Below are positions 1 through 12,785 of a stretch of DNA of 64,000 nucleotides, in pieces. The position numbers and the translations under genes are program-made. Each line of letters begins with the position of its first letter. Within the stretch, counting starts at the first letter, position 1. The notes beneath the pieces were generated by a model. It saw only the letters and a list, made by a program, of their open reading frames with translations, did no database searches and was not told where the DNA came from. The stretch covers positions 24,962,517 through 25,026,516 of the forward strand of contig NC_084587.1 in NCBI RefSeq assembly GCF_033807715.1, given 5' to 3'. Source of the stretch: Cololabis saira (taxonomy: Eukaryota; Chordata; Actinopteri; Beloniformes; Belonidae).

Positions 1-2554
1 ATCAGAACTAAAGATTAAATTCATGGAAATTTAGTGGTTGAAGCACTCTACAGCTAAACCAGGAAATGCGTCATGTTCACTAAATAAATAGAAAAATAAA
101 GCAAGACACAACCATTAGTTTTTTTTAAAGTTCCCTTTTCCCGCAGACGGTTTTTTATATATATTTTTTTTAGCTACAAAAAGACAACAACATTTGGGGG
201 CCAAGAAACTTTTAACAGCCTACAATTTAGGAAGCGATTGCTTAATAAAAATTATTCCTATAAATTGTTTCTTAAAACGTGTGTTAAAAGTATAATGATA
301 AATTAAGTAAAGGCTTACCTTCTTACCTTCAGTTTGTTGTTGACGCTTGTTGACTTTTTTAGTAAGGAGGTGATTTATGTTCAAATTTGCTCACAGATTT
401 ACAAAAGATTTCAGGAATAAGGTCCACTGTGGGAAAAAAAATTCTAAAAGCTTGAATTTCCACAAGTTTCCACTTGCCCTCCGTACCCCCATGTGAAACA
501 CAGATCATAGCTCCTGGTGCCCAACCCAGCGAAGTACACTTCTTTGTTGATGTGTGGACTCGATGCTAATGCTATGGATTCTAATGTTGTTAAAGTTGCT
601 GCCAAGGGACAGAAATTTATTCCCTAGATTCTTGCACACAGTTTACATTTGTAGTCCAAACTACAAACCAATACAATACTGTTTTTTGTTTTTTTTGTCA
701 AAAGCCTGCTGGATATCGACACTGTGCTACCTTGCACTGAATCCTAGCACAAAGTATATGTTGTCTCTGTAATTCACGATGCAGAGCAATTGAGGTAAAT
801 CATACTCAAAAAGACTTTTTAAAAACCCTGGAAAGAAGAGTTTCATTACTATGTCAGAGATTACAGAGGTTCCCATAGAAATTAACCAAATAACTGACAC
901 ACACACTATTGCACAATGAAGCAAGTGGAAACAAGACAATCAACTGCAAATGATGAACTGCAGTGGCCTAAAAAAACAGATGTAATGCATGTATATGTAA
1001 TTTAATATATCTATATTATAGAGATATCAGGTATAGTTTAATTAGATTTTAAAAGATTTAAAAGGAAAACTAAAAAATAGGTTTAAACAGCGGCAACAAA
1101 AGTATGAGAACAAGATTGATGAGGAGAAACATTCCCATGCTACTGAGGAGGCAGTATTTTGGTGAATAACTGAAAGCATGAAGGTGGATGTTTTTTGTTT
1201 TTTTTCATTAATAATCTTGTAGCTGCTAAGTGATGTCAGCGCTGGTTTCTACCTACTGAGACAACTTGAACTAGATCCCTCTGGGCTATCACCTCACATA
1301 TTTTGAGTTAAGAGATAAAAAATTATATTTATGAAAGAAGAGAAGATGTGATAAAAGATATGCCACAAGCTGTATTAAGATAAGTTTTCAGTCTTTGAAC
1401 ATATAGTAATTCTGTGACCTAGTGCTGCTTGGGCAGCTTGTTTCAAAGCCTTTCAACATCTTCAGTTTCAAGCGCCCCGAGGATCTGAGGCTGCACACTG
1501 GCTCAAAGAGAATTAAAAATATAGCTCACGGCAATGTAATCATGGTTTAAAAGCAACTACGATCATCTTAAGATCAGTGCTGAACAGGTAAGTGAAGAGA
1601 AACCAATGGTTATGTTTGAGGGACTTAGCGGGTGCATTTGTCAGCAGGACAAAAAACTCTTGTTGTTGCCAGAAAAACAGGAATACTGGATATAAATAAA
1701 GTCAACATCTCATAGGGAGGATGTAAAAAAAAAACAGCTTTAAACAGCTCCCTTTAAATTATTGGTGTCACTGAATTTGCAAGAGAAATAGCTAGTTAAT
1801 CTCTGTCAATGTCTGTGGGTTATAAGATTTGTCAGTTATCATCACTATATGTCACAATGAAGTCAAATTCATCTTTCTCAGCTGTCCTTTATTGACACTA
1901 TTATTGTACTCCTCTTCTTTGTAACTGTGAGACCCATATGTATGCTGCACACAGCACTCTGGTCAACTCGGTTTTAAATGTGCTTTATAAATAAATTTGA
2001 CTGGACTTTATTTGACTCAGCAAAGTAGTTTTCATTTTTAGTTCTCTAGGAGTCAGCACTTCCCTCACCATCTTTCCTGTCAATTGGCTCTCTAAAACCT
2101 TCAGCACATTCTTTGGTTCCAGCTCAGCAGGATAAACTATAAAAGGGCAGTTCATTTGTCTCTTCGCAGATGGAGTATGTTGATGGCTACTGCCTCTTTT
2201 TGTGTTTTAATCCTGTGGGCTGTGGTGTGGTAAATGGTCAAGCTATTCAGCCTCCTTCTATGCATAGTTAGCCAGCTCTCAGCTGGCAAACTGCCTTCAA
2301 CTTTATTTTCCCCACGCAGGGAAGAAGCATATGCCAAATGCCCACACTTTAAATTTGCATGTGTCCACTGGTGTGTGTACAGTAAAAAATGGCAAGCGTC
2401 CTGAGAAATATTCCCTGATGCCTATTTTTCTTTTTGTTTGAGTGTTTTACAAATCAATGAATAGTTTTGACCCTTTTAAGTTTTAAATGACATCAAAAAC
2501 CTTATTGTTCTAATGACCCATTTCAAACTAAATGATCACCTTGTCACTCAGTTT
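1..2554. other. Gene-free AT-rich DNA
   Basis: I see no gene here. Short frames lack codon structure and recognisable motifs. A short stretch at about 1960-2005 (a 'gctttataaataaatttgactgg' type sequence) resembles the 3' tail of a fish LINE or SINE. A strong donor-like site lies at about 1587 (cag followed by gtaagtgaag), but the open stretch before it closes with a stop, so no exon is called. Confidence 0.5.
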
Positions 2555-3115
2555 TCATGTAGTATTCACTTCTTCTTTAAGCTTTTCCCTACAGGGGTCA
2601 CCACAGCAGATCATTTATTTTAATCTTAGCCTACCTTCTGCATCTTCCTCTGTCACACCAACCAACTGCATGTCCTCTTTCACCTCATCCAGAAATATTT
2701 TCACCTTTCTCCTCCTTCCTGGTAGCTCCATCTGTAGCATCCTTGTTTGTGTCCAAACAATTTTAATCTAACCTCTCTTACTTTGTCTTCAAGGTGTCTA
2801 ACCCCGGATGTCCCTCTGATGTGCTTCTTCTTGATCCTATCCATCTTTGTCGTTACCAAAGAAAATCTTAATATCTTCGTCTCTGCCTCCATCTCTGTTT
2901 CCTGTCTCTTGGTCACAGTTCTGTCTACTTACTACTCCTCTGTCACAGATGACTTCAAACACTCTTCTCCACCCACTCCACCCTGCGTGCACTCTCTTCT
3001 ATATCTCTTTTCAACATTCCCATTGCTCTGACCGGTTGAGCCCAAGTATTTAAGCTCCTTCTTCATCTAGCCTCCTTGCGTCCTTAGAGTTTCGCCAGCT
3101 TCTCTTCCATTTACA
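2555..3115 (-). pseudogene. RTE-type LINE fragment, reverse transcriptase C-terminal part
   Basis: Read on the minus strand, this encodes the C-terminal part of a LINE polyprotein of a type very common in teleosts. The clearest part is 2916 down to 2701, with TKRQETEMEAE, KMDRI and DKVREVRLKLFGH, in the order expected for the region after the RT fingers and palm. Upstream (about 2917-3110) the equivalent of the 'LDEEGA..LG' stretch is visible but broken by stops and frameshifts. No catalytic motif is present, so this is a 5'-truncated, decayed insertion. Family assignment rests on recognised motifs. The exact clade (RTE or a close relative) is less sure than the LINE call. Confidence 0.75.
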
Positions 3116-3594
3116 CACATGTATTACCTATTGCTGTGACTGGTCTGTGACGCGCAGGGGAACATATAACGCATGGACAATAGTGGGTCCTGAGAACCAG
3201 GGCTCTCACACACATCTTCATCCCCTTCCACCTGCTCTCTACTTTCAGAGTCCACGAAAGACTCTGTACATACTCCCAAGTAATTATAAGTGCATGCTTA
3301 ATGATGAGGATGTTCCAATTCTGGAAATGAAATTCCTCAAGGAATACTCTGCATTGAGACCTATGAATATAATGTGGAGTCACAACTACGATTATGTTTC
3401 CAGAGTTCTTGACAGAGTTCACATTTAATGGACTATCTAAGGAGCAACAAGCTTTCAGTTGTTCCAGTAAAGTTAGATACATATGCAGAAACACTTGGAC
3501 CATGCAGAATCAATCATTTCGATTAAGCTTCAGTTAATGATGATAATTATTGCTTTGCAAAGGAAACCAACAAATTGCAATAAAACTTTTCTTT

Positions 3595-3685
3595 GATACA
3601 ATCCCCCATCCTAAGCAAGCACCAGGTGACTATGGGAAGGTAAAAATCCCTTAACAGGAAGAAACCTCTTGAAAAACCCTCATGC
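3595..3685 (-). repeat. Dispersed teleost repeat fragment
   Basis: The sequence 'cctaagcaagcaccaggtga', followed by 'gggaaggtaaaaatccctt' and 'aacaggaagaaacctc', is a diagnostic piece of a very common fish repeat. A related, opposite-orientation piece lies at about 16185-16290 (gtggtagtcctctgtgatt, cttgctcagaatggggg). No coding capacity is seen. I cannot say which LINE or SINE it derives from. Confidence 0.55.
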
Positions 3686-3796
3686 TTTATTGTACATCAT
3701 ATATATAACCATCACCTTATGTTGAAGACTGGCAGAAGAAAAATGTAAGTTGATGACAGACTCCATCTTGCTTTTGTCGTTTGGCAATATAGGTTA

Positions 3797-4534
3797 CCGT
3801 ATTTTGCGGACCATTATGCGCATAACGTTATAATGCGCATTATGAACGGGTCTATTTTCATAGATAAGGAGCACCGTTATAAGGCGCACGAAGAAATGTA
3901 TATAAAGCCAAACAAAACGGTTAGGTAAGTCACACATTATTGAACTCATTCACAATAACTCTGAATATCGTTCAGTTGTAAATCATTCGTCTTCCAGGAA
4001 ACCTCAAATAAAAAGTAAGGTAAGCGTACTACCATGCACTGTTCTCTGATCGATTCATCGTTGCCAGCAATAGTGGACACGTGAAGTTAGTGTGAGGAAC
4101 AACGTTTTATTCCAACATTTGATTATAGTTGGATTATGATATAGATTTGAAAATCGGGTTTACGCTAAAAAGCTAACGTTGTCTTGACATCTAATTATAG
4201 TTAGGTAACACTGACTAGATGTTGGATGATGGCTGCTTGCCAGCACTACAAAATTAGTTATCTAACGTTGTCTGAGGTTACAACCCATATCCAACCAAGA
4301 ACGGACTTTAATGTGTCAGCTAAATGGACCCACAGGCAAGAGGAACGTCTTCGTGGCTTACCAAAGTCGCACTAAAACTGTACTATTTTTAAGCGCAGGG
4401 CACCACATAAATTGGATCGAGGTCAGTAAGCACATCAAAATTCATACATAAAGCTCCCCGTATTATAGGGTGCACTGCCAATTTTTGAGAAAAATTAAGG
4501 ATTTTAAGTGCGCCTTATAGTGCGGAATATACGG
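3797..4534. mobile_element. Non-autonomous TIR DNA transposon with TA target duplication
   Basis: A 738-bp element bounded by TA on both sides (3795-3796 and 4535-4536). The left end reads CCGTATTTTGCGGACC and the right end, reverse-complemented, CCGTATATTCCGCAC, followed on both sides by related subterminal 'ATAAGGCGCAC'-like repeats (for example 3880-3890 and 4509-4524). The TA duplication fits Tc1/mariner-like or other TA-targeting elements. No transposase frame is visible, so it is a MITE. The centre (about 4105-4310) has short 'caac..ttgattatagttgg' repeats that may be a second, older insertion. Confidence 0.7.
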
Positions 4535-4536
4535 TA

Positions 4537-6144
<1,608 letters not shown>

Positions 6145-6534
6145 ACACCCCTCCCCGTTCCTCACTACTTCTGAGAGGGTAAGTGATAGCCAGCTGCTGC
6201 TAATCAAATGCACTTTATTACTTATTCATGGGTAAGTTAACTCAGTTTGCTATCCTGAGCATTTAGGTGAGTGTTAACACAATGCAGAGAAAGATAAACA
6301 CCAGGAATAATTTGCTTGAAAGTGACTGTTGGTGCAATCAATCTGAGAAAGGTTAGGAATTAATAATAAACAATCTGAGTCTATGAGTTTACTTTAAGAA
6401 AGCTTATTCATGAGCAGAAAAGATCTAAGACACTTGCCAATGTTCCCAGCACATGACGTCCAAGCATAAACCCAGAAGTTTCTTAAACAATTCTTAAAGA
6501 ACTTTTAAGAAATTTAGAATTTAGCAATTTAGAA

Positions 6535-6716
6535 TCAATCACCTAGTATGCATGTTTTTGGACTGTGGGAGGAAGTACATGGAGGGAACCCACGCAAGCA
6601 CTGGGAGAACATGCAAACTCCACACAGAAAGACTCCCACCGGGCCAGGGAGTTGAACCAGGAACCTTCTGTGAGGCAACAGTGCTAACCACTAAACCACC
6701 GGGCTGTCCTCAGTTA
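6535..6716 (-). repeat. Tail of a dispersed teleost retroelement-like repeat
   Basis: Minus-orientation copy of a very common fish repeat recognised by 'ttttggactgtgggaggaag', 'gagaacatgcaaactccaca' and 'gaggcaacagtgctaacc'. Related, more degraded pieces lie in this window at 39839-40040 (plus), 55069-55168 (minus), 59680-59770 (plus) and 62370-62520 (plus). In the reverse complement the 'ggttcaactccctggcc' segment looks like a decayed B-box, but no functional promoter can be claimed. Confidence 0.7.
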
Positions 6717-7029
6717 ACATGTTAAATGTTAAAGTTTGTGGCAGTTAAACTTGAAAAAGATGGAACAAATTTTCCCATATTTGGAAGAATCGCCAGCAGA
6801 AAGCCTTTTTTGCTGAAAAAATAACATTGCAGCAGAACTTGTGTTTTCAAAGTTGTACCTGAGCTAAACAATTTCCTTAGAAAAGACGGAACCAATGCTG
6901 AAACGTTTACCCACAATGCACAGTACCATGTTTGGCACTATAAGAAAATATACCAACTGTGAAACCCAACCGTGGACTGGTGATAATATGGGATTGCTTT
7001 GTATTCAAAGGGCACCTTCCAGGCCAACA

Positions 7030-7495
7030 CACGGCCAACGTTCCGGGGGCCGACCTCAGGACTGGGCCGACCGGCAAGACAGTTCTGGGGGTCGCCCACG
7101 AGGCCGGGCAGACTGGCGAGAAAGCTCGGGGGGACGTCCCCGAGGCCTAGGCCTGGGTCTTGGCGTGGAACTTGGACGACTTGGCAGGGGAACTTGACAT
7201 GACGGGGGACCTTGACTTGACGGGGGACCTTGACTTGACGGGGAAACCAGGATACGAGGAGCTGGCTGAGGGGGTACCCAGTTCCGGGGCGCTGGCTGCG
7301 CCCCGGAGCAGCGGCTAGCTGAGGCCGGCGTCGACGCCGTCGCTCCAGAGCCTGCATGCTCCGGGGCCCACCCCGAGCCAGGCGTGTTTCCCAGAATGGG
7401 GACTCCTCCTCCTCCTCCTCGAACCACCTCATATTTTTCTCCACCTCCCGGTGGAGAAACCCCCAGAGGGAAATCCCCTCTCCCGCTGGGTCCAT
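7030..7495 (-). pseudogene. gag-like N-terminal fragment of an LTR retrotransposon
   Basis: Starts at ATG 7495 with MDPAGEGISLWGFLHREVE, an N-terminus of a type I recognise from fish LTR retrotransposons, followed by an acidic patch (five or more Glu in a row), an Arg-rich patch and a degenerate hexapeptide repeat (KVPRQV repeated). The frame runs on to a stop at 6938, but after about 7030 the composition changes and the residues look like translated flank. No capsid or zinc-knuckle region remains. Non-functional remnant. Confidence 0.5.
7193..7246. repeat. 18-bp minisatellite, 3 units
   Basis: Three tandem copies of an 18-base unit, roughly 'cttgacttgacgggggac', inside the gag-like frame. 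On the minus strand it encodes the repeated hexapeptide KVPRQV, so the repeat keeps the frame open. Confidence 0.85.
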
Positions 7496-7512
7496 TTTTG
7501 GTCGGTCCGTTC

Positions 7513-7832
7513 TGTCACGTCTGGTGTATAGTGTGGACCCAAACGCAGGAGAGCAGGAGGCAGGAGGCAGGAGTTGCAAAAACCAAGGATTTATTCCAGA
7601 AAAGGCAAAAACAAAGCAGGATCAAAACAGGGATCAAAAAAAGACTGGAGCAAAACAGGCAGGAAACATGGAGGATAACACAGTACGGACCGGCAGGGAA
7701 CAAGGGAATGACAAGACCAGATATACACAGGGGATAACGAGACACGACGAGACACAGGTGCAGACAGACAGATGGGACACAGGCGGGGCAAAACAGAAAC
7801 TGAAAGGCTGGGGGGAATGTCAAACCTTGACA
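7513..7832 (-). repeat. Candidate long terminal repeat
   Basis: The unit has the short inverted ends expected of an LTR (TGTCA...TGACA), and a polyadenylation signal AATAAA about 75 bp before its minus-strand 3' end. A gag-like ATG follows only 18 bases after it. It could instead be a solo LTR abutting an unrelated fragment, but the adjacency to the gag-like start argues for one element. Confidence 0.55.
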
Positions 7833-7927
7833 TCCGATTCCTCATCATTTCATTTCTTATGTTACAAGACAAATGAATCATGTTAACTGTAAAGAAATCA
7901 CAACACTGAATGTTCACAAATGGCAAC

Positions 7928-7933
7928 TTTATT
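7928..7933 (-). terminator. Poly(A) signal AATAAA
   Basis: Canonical AATAAA on the minus strand (TTTATT on plus), about 85 bp downstream of the stop of the candidate terminal exon at 8015-8103. It fits a transcript end on the minus strand. Confidence 0.45.
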
Positions 7934-8014
7934 GTTAAAAAAAAAAAAAAACATTTTTACACATTATATACACCATACACTGTTTATATACACTAAGTTG
8001 TATATAAATAACAT

Positions 8015-8297
8015 TTATGCACTATGGCTGGCTGCACTATTGCTGGTGCATGTCTTCTGAAGCTGTCGTACATGAACAGCTTCAGGTGCATTGCTTGGAA
8101 GATCTGAAACCGTAGACAGAAAAAAATGTATTACTAATAGAGCTCCGTTGTTACCTAACGGGTAACACCGGAGCTAAGCTAAATACTTAGCCCATGCAAA
8201 AATCATATTTGTAGACAAATATGAATAACACCAAAAATTAACGTCACTTACCGCTGACTCGTGTGCAGTTGCTGGGTCTGTACTGCTGGTACTGATC
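8015..8297 (-). pseudogene. Candidate two-exon 3' end of a transposase gene
   Basis: Minus strand: a 46-bp open segment (8297-8252) ends in a strong donor (AGCG then gtaagtgacg). A 148-bp gap follows, then an acceptor (ctacggtttcag) and an open terminal exon (8103-8015) ending in TAA. The reading frame is continuous across the junction (…CTRVS-DLPSNAPEAVHVRQ…). A poly(A) signal (AATAAA, rc of 7928-7933) lies about 85 bp downstream of the stop. No domain is recognised, and the upstream acceptor of the 46-bp exon is weak. The transposase assignment is inferred from the shared TTAA-element end. Confidence 0.35.
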
Positions 8298-8663
8298 CTT
8301 TTATGAGGGTAAGTGTCTATGCAAAACCTAATTTTTACTGTCCCTCGTTGTTGAAACAGCCACCCGATACACCGCTTCGAAACAATGGCGGAATTCTTGT
8401 CCTGGCGGAGTTAATTGTGGGCGTGGTTTCATGCAGCGGAGGACGACCTATGGAAATCGCTCCCCGTCATGACTCACGACGGGAGCAGAATCTGAACGGC
8501 TCGTAAAAGTCACATGACACTGGATGGCTCATCTGGGCGGGCTTTACAGACCCTGCAGAATTTGGTTGCTTTCCTCCTTCTCTGAGTTGGCAGGCTGAGG
8601 GGAGACCACTTTATATATGTTAAAGCAAGAAAACATGTATTTTTCATTATAGGTCCCCTTTAA

Positions 8664-10204
8664 GAGAACCTTGAGTTGTGCATAAATGGATGTCTTTAAT
8701 GACACCCTCAATGATCTGAAGCAACATCGTAAAAAATAAACGGTGGGCCAGAATTCCCCTGCAATATTGTAGAAGAATGATAACTTCATAAAGAAAAAGA
8801 TTACTTTAGGATCTCACTGTGAAAGCTGGTTCTACAATCCACTGAAAACTGAGTTGTTTATACAGTGATTCAATGTTTTGGCTTAATTTTTGGCAAATAT
8901 TTTGTGACACTATGTAACATGACATTTTCAGCTGTGCCAATATTCATCTAATCCAAGATTTGTTTCTTTTGTTTCCTTCGAACCTTAGAATAACATTTTG
9001 GCTCATAAAACCTCAGAATTGACGTGAGGTGTACTTTTTTTTCATCCACATGACTATTCTCTGTACAGGCTGTATTAGTAAACTATCATTTTTCTACCCT
9101 GAGCCAAATTCTAGCTTTAAATAACACCATTCAGTTTTCAGTGCCATGGACCTCCTTTGTGAGTTATACCTGGATGTTTATACATCCATGTCATAAGGAA
9201 AGATGGCTTTTTAGAACGGCACATTCATCATTACTGAATAAATCCTTCAGATGCCAACACACTCAAGGACAGGGAAACCCTGAAGTTATGAACCATCCCA
9301 TCACAAGTGATTTTTACAGCTCTTTGAGAATAAACTTAGAATTTTAGCATAAAATACAATATGTAGATGATGAGAGACGAATCCCTTTGAGATGTGTTTG
9401 ACTTTGAAAATTTTTGCTTCCATTAACAGTCACTCAGAGGAACATTTTATTGTAAGTGCAGAAGAGAGATATTTCTTTATTCAGGGTTAGCGCAGGTCAA
9501 CATTTGTTGTAACACAGAAGCTATCAGTTTGTCACTTACGCCACGTTGTTGCCGCATTGTTGCTGATACATTTTGATTTTTTTGTTAAGTTGGTAAATGG
9601 ATTCTGAAAATGTTCATGACAGCAGAGGACACAAATACTATCTCCATACTTATATTCAGATTAATATATTGTATGTTAGAAGCTGACGGAAATTATTTGT
9701 TCTTATGTCGGCTGTTCAGAATGAATGCCACGCCTGACCTTGCCATCACTTGTTTTTTTGTTTTTTTTTGTTCTGTTTTTTTAATCGCTTTGGGCATTAC
9801 ATCCTCCATAATGCAAGGTCTCTTACCCTGGTGTGAGCACGCAATGATGACATCCACAGGCTTTATTATGCCATAAACAACTTCCTCTTAAAACATGTCA
9901 TCCCAAAGCGAGAATGTAAAACAGCAGTCAAAGGATATCAAAAAACCTTTAAACCCCAAAGTGATATCTTTGTATCCAGACAGCCTCAGACTCGCTGCAA
10001 GCCTTACACTGTCAGCATGATGGAAAGTCGATCCCGATCAAGGAACCTTCCAGAGTTAAAACCGTTCTAGCTTCATTGTTACATTGTAAGGATTGTAAAC
10101 TTTTGTTATGGACCAACACAACATGAATCAAAGTACTCTTTAGTGAGAATAAAAATATGTGTTTGGAGCAAAATGACAATTTATGTTAGCTCATGAGGCT
10201 ACAT
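8664..10204. other. Non-coding stretch, nothing recognised
   Basis: AT-rich sequence with poly-T runs (for example about 9748-9782). No exon-like segment, RNA gene or element end is supported. Confidence 0.4.
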
Positions 10205-10586
10205 TAAAATTAAAAGCTATTTTAAGCCTCTGGGTTCCCCCCTGGTGCAGGTTGTCTTTCTTTTTCGTCGACACCGTTGCACTACATGCAGGGGGTGGGT
10301 GTGGGGTGGCAGCCACCCTGCCTCTTATGGTCCTGGTTGTGTCGCTCCAGTTTTCTTCTTCTCCTGGTCCTGGTCTCCTGGGTTCCACCGTGTGCCTCCT
10401 GTTGGTAGGGGTGTGACCTGTGTAGGGGGGTGGCTCTGGGCCGAAGGTACCTCTGGCTATTTGGCCTGTAGTGGTAAGGATGCAACCGGTGCGGGTGGGC
10501 TTGTCGGGGAATCTGAAGCAACCTGAGTTAATGGAGTTGGGTGTGGTGGTTGTGATGATGACTACTTGTTGTTAATATCATTATTA

Positions 10587-11426
10587 GGGCTCAAGAACTG
10601 ACAGTGCGAAGGCCCTATTGTATCTGTAGGAATTGTTCTTGTTTTTTTCTCGTTTTTATTTGTATTTTTCCGACGAAATGAGGGCCTTTTTCCCCCACTA
10701 AACGTGCCCCAAAAGTCACCAAATTTTACACGCAAGCCAGGCCTGGCGAAAAATTTGATAATTAATGGTTTGCATTAATGGCCGTGGCCTAATGGCTCAA
10801 CAGCGCCCCCTAGAAAACTTTGCGCCTCAAGCCCCACAATACGGTTTGATGTACATGCACGAAAATCGGTACACACCTGTATCATGTCACAACTTAAAGA
10901 AAAGTCTCTTGGCGCCATGGCCGAAACCAAACAGGAAGTCGACCATTTTGAATTAATCGTATAATTTTGGCACAATTTATGCCTTTTCTTCGACGAGCCG
11001 TAATGTGCACCCAGGTTTGTTATACATCAAAATGTGCCTCTCCATCCTGCGACGATGGGCATTACTTTTCTCAGTCAAAATTGTTACCGTGGCGACGATA
11101 GACGCCAAAAAGCGCACCCCCCCCTTCATTTGATTGGTCCATATTTGATTGTTCCTACTTTCTGCCATAACTTTTGATTGGTTTGACATAAAGAGTCGTG
11201 GGTGGTGTCATCGGACTCGGTTTTGAGTCTTGAACATAATTGGTGCAAATTAGCCCCGCCCCTTCTTCTGATTGGTCGATATGTGATAGTTCCTATTTTC
11301 CGCCATAACTTTCGATTGGTTTGACATAAAGAGTCGTGGGTGGTGTCATCAACTCGGTTTTGAGTCCTTGACCTTTATTGGTGAAAATTTACGCGCGAGG
11401 GCCCGTTCATCGCTGCTTGCAGCTTT
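10587..11426 (+). mobile_element. Unclassified dispersed element with 'gggctcaag…gcagctttaa' ends
   Basis: An 840-bp element beginning 'gggctcaagaactgacagtg' plus 'cgaaggccctattg' and ending 'cgctgcttgcagctttaa', with a small GCTGC/GCAGC hairpin just before the 3' end. It sits inside an ATTATT-rich tract. The internal 'cagcgccccctagaaaactt' and 'catggccgaaaccaaacagg' are typical of a high-copy teleost repeat. A 138-bp internal near-tandem duplication spans about 11120-11395. The subterminal hairpin and AT-rich target hint at a Helitron/Helentron-like element, but that is a guess. No coding region. Confidence 0.6.
11120..11395. repeat. Internal 138-bp tandem duplication
   Basis: The segment with 'gattggtttgacataaagag' plus 'tcgtgggtggtgtcat' occurs twice in direct order, offset by about 138 bases (gattggtcc at 11132, gattggtcg at 11270). 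The copies differ by scattered substitutions, so the duplication is old and probably belongs to the element family. Confidence 0.8.
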
Positions 11427-11645
11427 AATTTATTATTGTAATTATCGTTATCGTTGTTATCGTTACTGTCATTATTAGTCCTTTTTTTTGGTGGGTACAT
11501 GTTGGTCTATGTATTTCTACATGTATGTATTTCAGTATATGTCTGTGTATCTGTGCGAATGTGTACGTATTTATATTTACATGTACATGTATGCCCTAAT
11601 ACTTCGTCTTTTGTTGTAACATTATATAGTAAACACGTTTTTGGA

Positions 11646-12395
11646 TTGGATCCCGCTAATATCGCTGGATGATGAACACGTGTTTAACGCTTGTTGTTAA
11701 TGTAAACGCAAGGAATGTTATTTGTCACCTTGGGCCTGAAGGCAAGTTGAGGGGAGGGGGGGCGAGTTGGGCATTATCCGCAAAACAAAACGTAACCCGT
11801 GTGGGCGTGTACAATGACATATTGTCCCTACATCAGTAAGATTTATATGTTATCAAACAGGTGTAGTTTTCAAAAGGAGGATGGATGAACATCGGGATGA
11901 ACGTTTTTTGGCTGGGTTTTGCTTCTTGCAAAGCCCCATTTTTTCATTTCTGTGTGCACTTGTTCAAACAATGGAGGATCCTTTGTGTTTACAAACATAC
12001 GCTGGTTTATGGCGTCCTCGGCTCCGAAACTCGCGGATCTTCTCGTTAACCCACTTACTTATCTTGCAAATAAATGTTTTACCTGTGAAATCTTGCTGCT
12101 GCAGTTACTCTCATCAGCTGTTTCCTTATTTTATGAAATAATAATAAATAAATGAAAAATTCCCTGGTGGGCTGTACTCAGGTTACGTGATCTACAAACC
12201 CCTCCCAGGACCCACCACTCCGGCTTAGTTCTGTTTACATTAGACCTGACTCGCGGTTAAAATTACCTTCGGAGGCGAGTTATTCGCGGGGAAGCTCGAC
12301 ACGCCACCCTGAGTCGGTCAATGTAGAAGGGGCACACGACACGCTAGATCCACTCGTTAATCGCGGGATATTAGCCAACGTAAAAGGGGTTTGAG
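11646..12395 (-). mobile_element. Family A element, copy 1 (contiguous)
   Basis: A 750-bp repeat whose reverse complement matches the two flanks of the LINE nest at 20013-20244 and 22802-23160. Shared landmarks: 'ttggatcccgctaatatcgc' at one end, 'gcattatccgcaaaacaaaa', 'ctgtactcaggttacgtgat', 'ctgtttacattagacctgac' and 'aaaaggggtttgag' at the other end. No transposase frame is seen. The ends suggest a DNA transposon (possibly Harbinger-like), but no convincing TIR or target duplication could be fixed by eye, so I leave it unclassified. Confidence 0.7.
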
Positions 12396-12785
12396 TCAAG
12401 TCTGGTGTGCTGCTGCTTGGTTGGAACAAAAACCTGCAGCCACACAGGCCTTTTGAGGAATCAGTTTGAAATGCCTGTTGTAGTTACACTGTTTTAACAG
12501 TGTTGTTGATGACCACAGTGGAAGCATTTATTGTTGTTGAACCAAATGTATATCTTTTAGACATTTTACATGCTCTGGTTTTGCCATCTTGTGGTTGAAG
12601 AGGAAAACCATGTTATACTAATGTCTGACCTGTAATTAGCATCAAAGGTGCCTTTTGATCTAGTTTAGTCTGACTATTTAAAGGGTGTAAAGCCATCACT
12701 CAGATGTTTGAAAGAAAATTATAGACAACCATGTTAAAGGTAAAGGCTGTAAGACCATCTCCTAGCAGCTGGATGTTCTTGTGAC
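12396..12785. other. Intervening DNA, nothing recognised
   Basis: About 390 bp between family A copy 1 and the Tc1 relic. No gene or repeat end is seen. Confidence 0.4.

Larger units (their letters stand above)
7030..7832 (-). mobile_element. LTR retrotransposon 5' fragment (LTR plus start of gag-like frame)
   Basis: On the minus strand the order is: a 320-bp LTR-like unit (7832 to 7513), a short leader, then a gag-like reading frame starting at 7495. The LTR candidate begins TGTCA and ends TGACA, contains an AATAAA signal in its 3' part (rc of about 7588) and no long frame. The frame after it is GC-rich and repetitive, unlike its flanks. The pol part and the second LTR are absent, so this is a truncated insertion. 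I could not find a clean target duplication. Confidence 0.6.
7860..8663 (-). mobile_element. Relic of a Kolobok-like TTAA transposon
   Basis: The right end (8356-8659) is clearly homologous, in the same orientation, to the right part of the TTAA MITE at 46346-46826: both share 'tttggttgctttcctccttc' and 'gaggggagaccactttatat' and end in '...aggtcnccttTAA'. A TTAA sits at 8660-8663. The left part (7860-8300) is not in the MITE and contains what looks like the spliced 3' end of a gene on the minus strand. I infer a decayed, longer, possibly once autonomous relative of the MITE. Its left terminus is not identified. Confidence 0.5.
10205..11640 (+). mobile_element. LINE-like 3' UTR remnant, split by another insertion
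   Basis: Two pieces flank the element at 10587-11426. The left piece (10205-10586) is GT-rich with 'ggggtgggtgtggggtggca' and 'gtgatgatgactacttgttg'. The right piece (11427-11640) continues with 'attattgtaattatcgttat' and 'catgtatgtatttcagtata'. Together they resemble the 3' UTR of an L1/Tx1-like fish LINE: a GC/GT-rich block, ATT/ATC trinucleotide runs, then a TATG-rich block. No RT residues remain. The assignment comes from overall pattern only. Confidence 0.4.

Noticed and set aside
1466..1587. Possible exon (acceptor 'catcttcag', frame FKRPEDLRLHTGSKRIKN, later donor cag|gtaagt)
   Set aside because: The frame meets a stop (TAA at about 1547) before the good donor; using an earlier weak donor is not persuasive.
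3111..3503. 130-codon minus-strand frame
   Set aside because: No recognisable domain; partly overlaps the RTE LINE scrap; residue pattern looks random.
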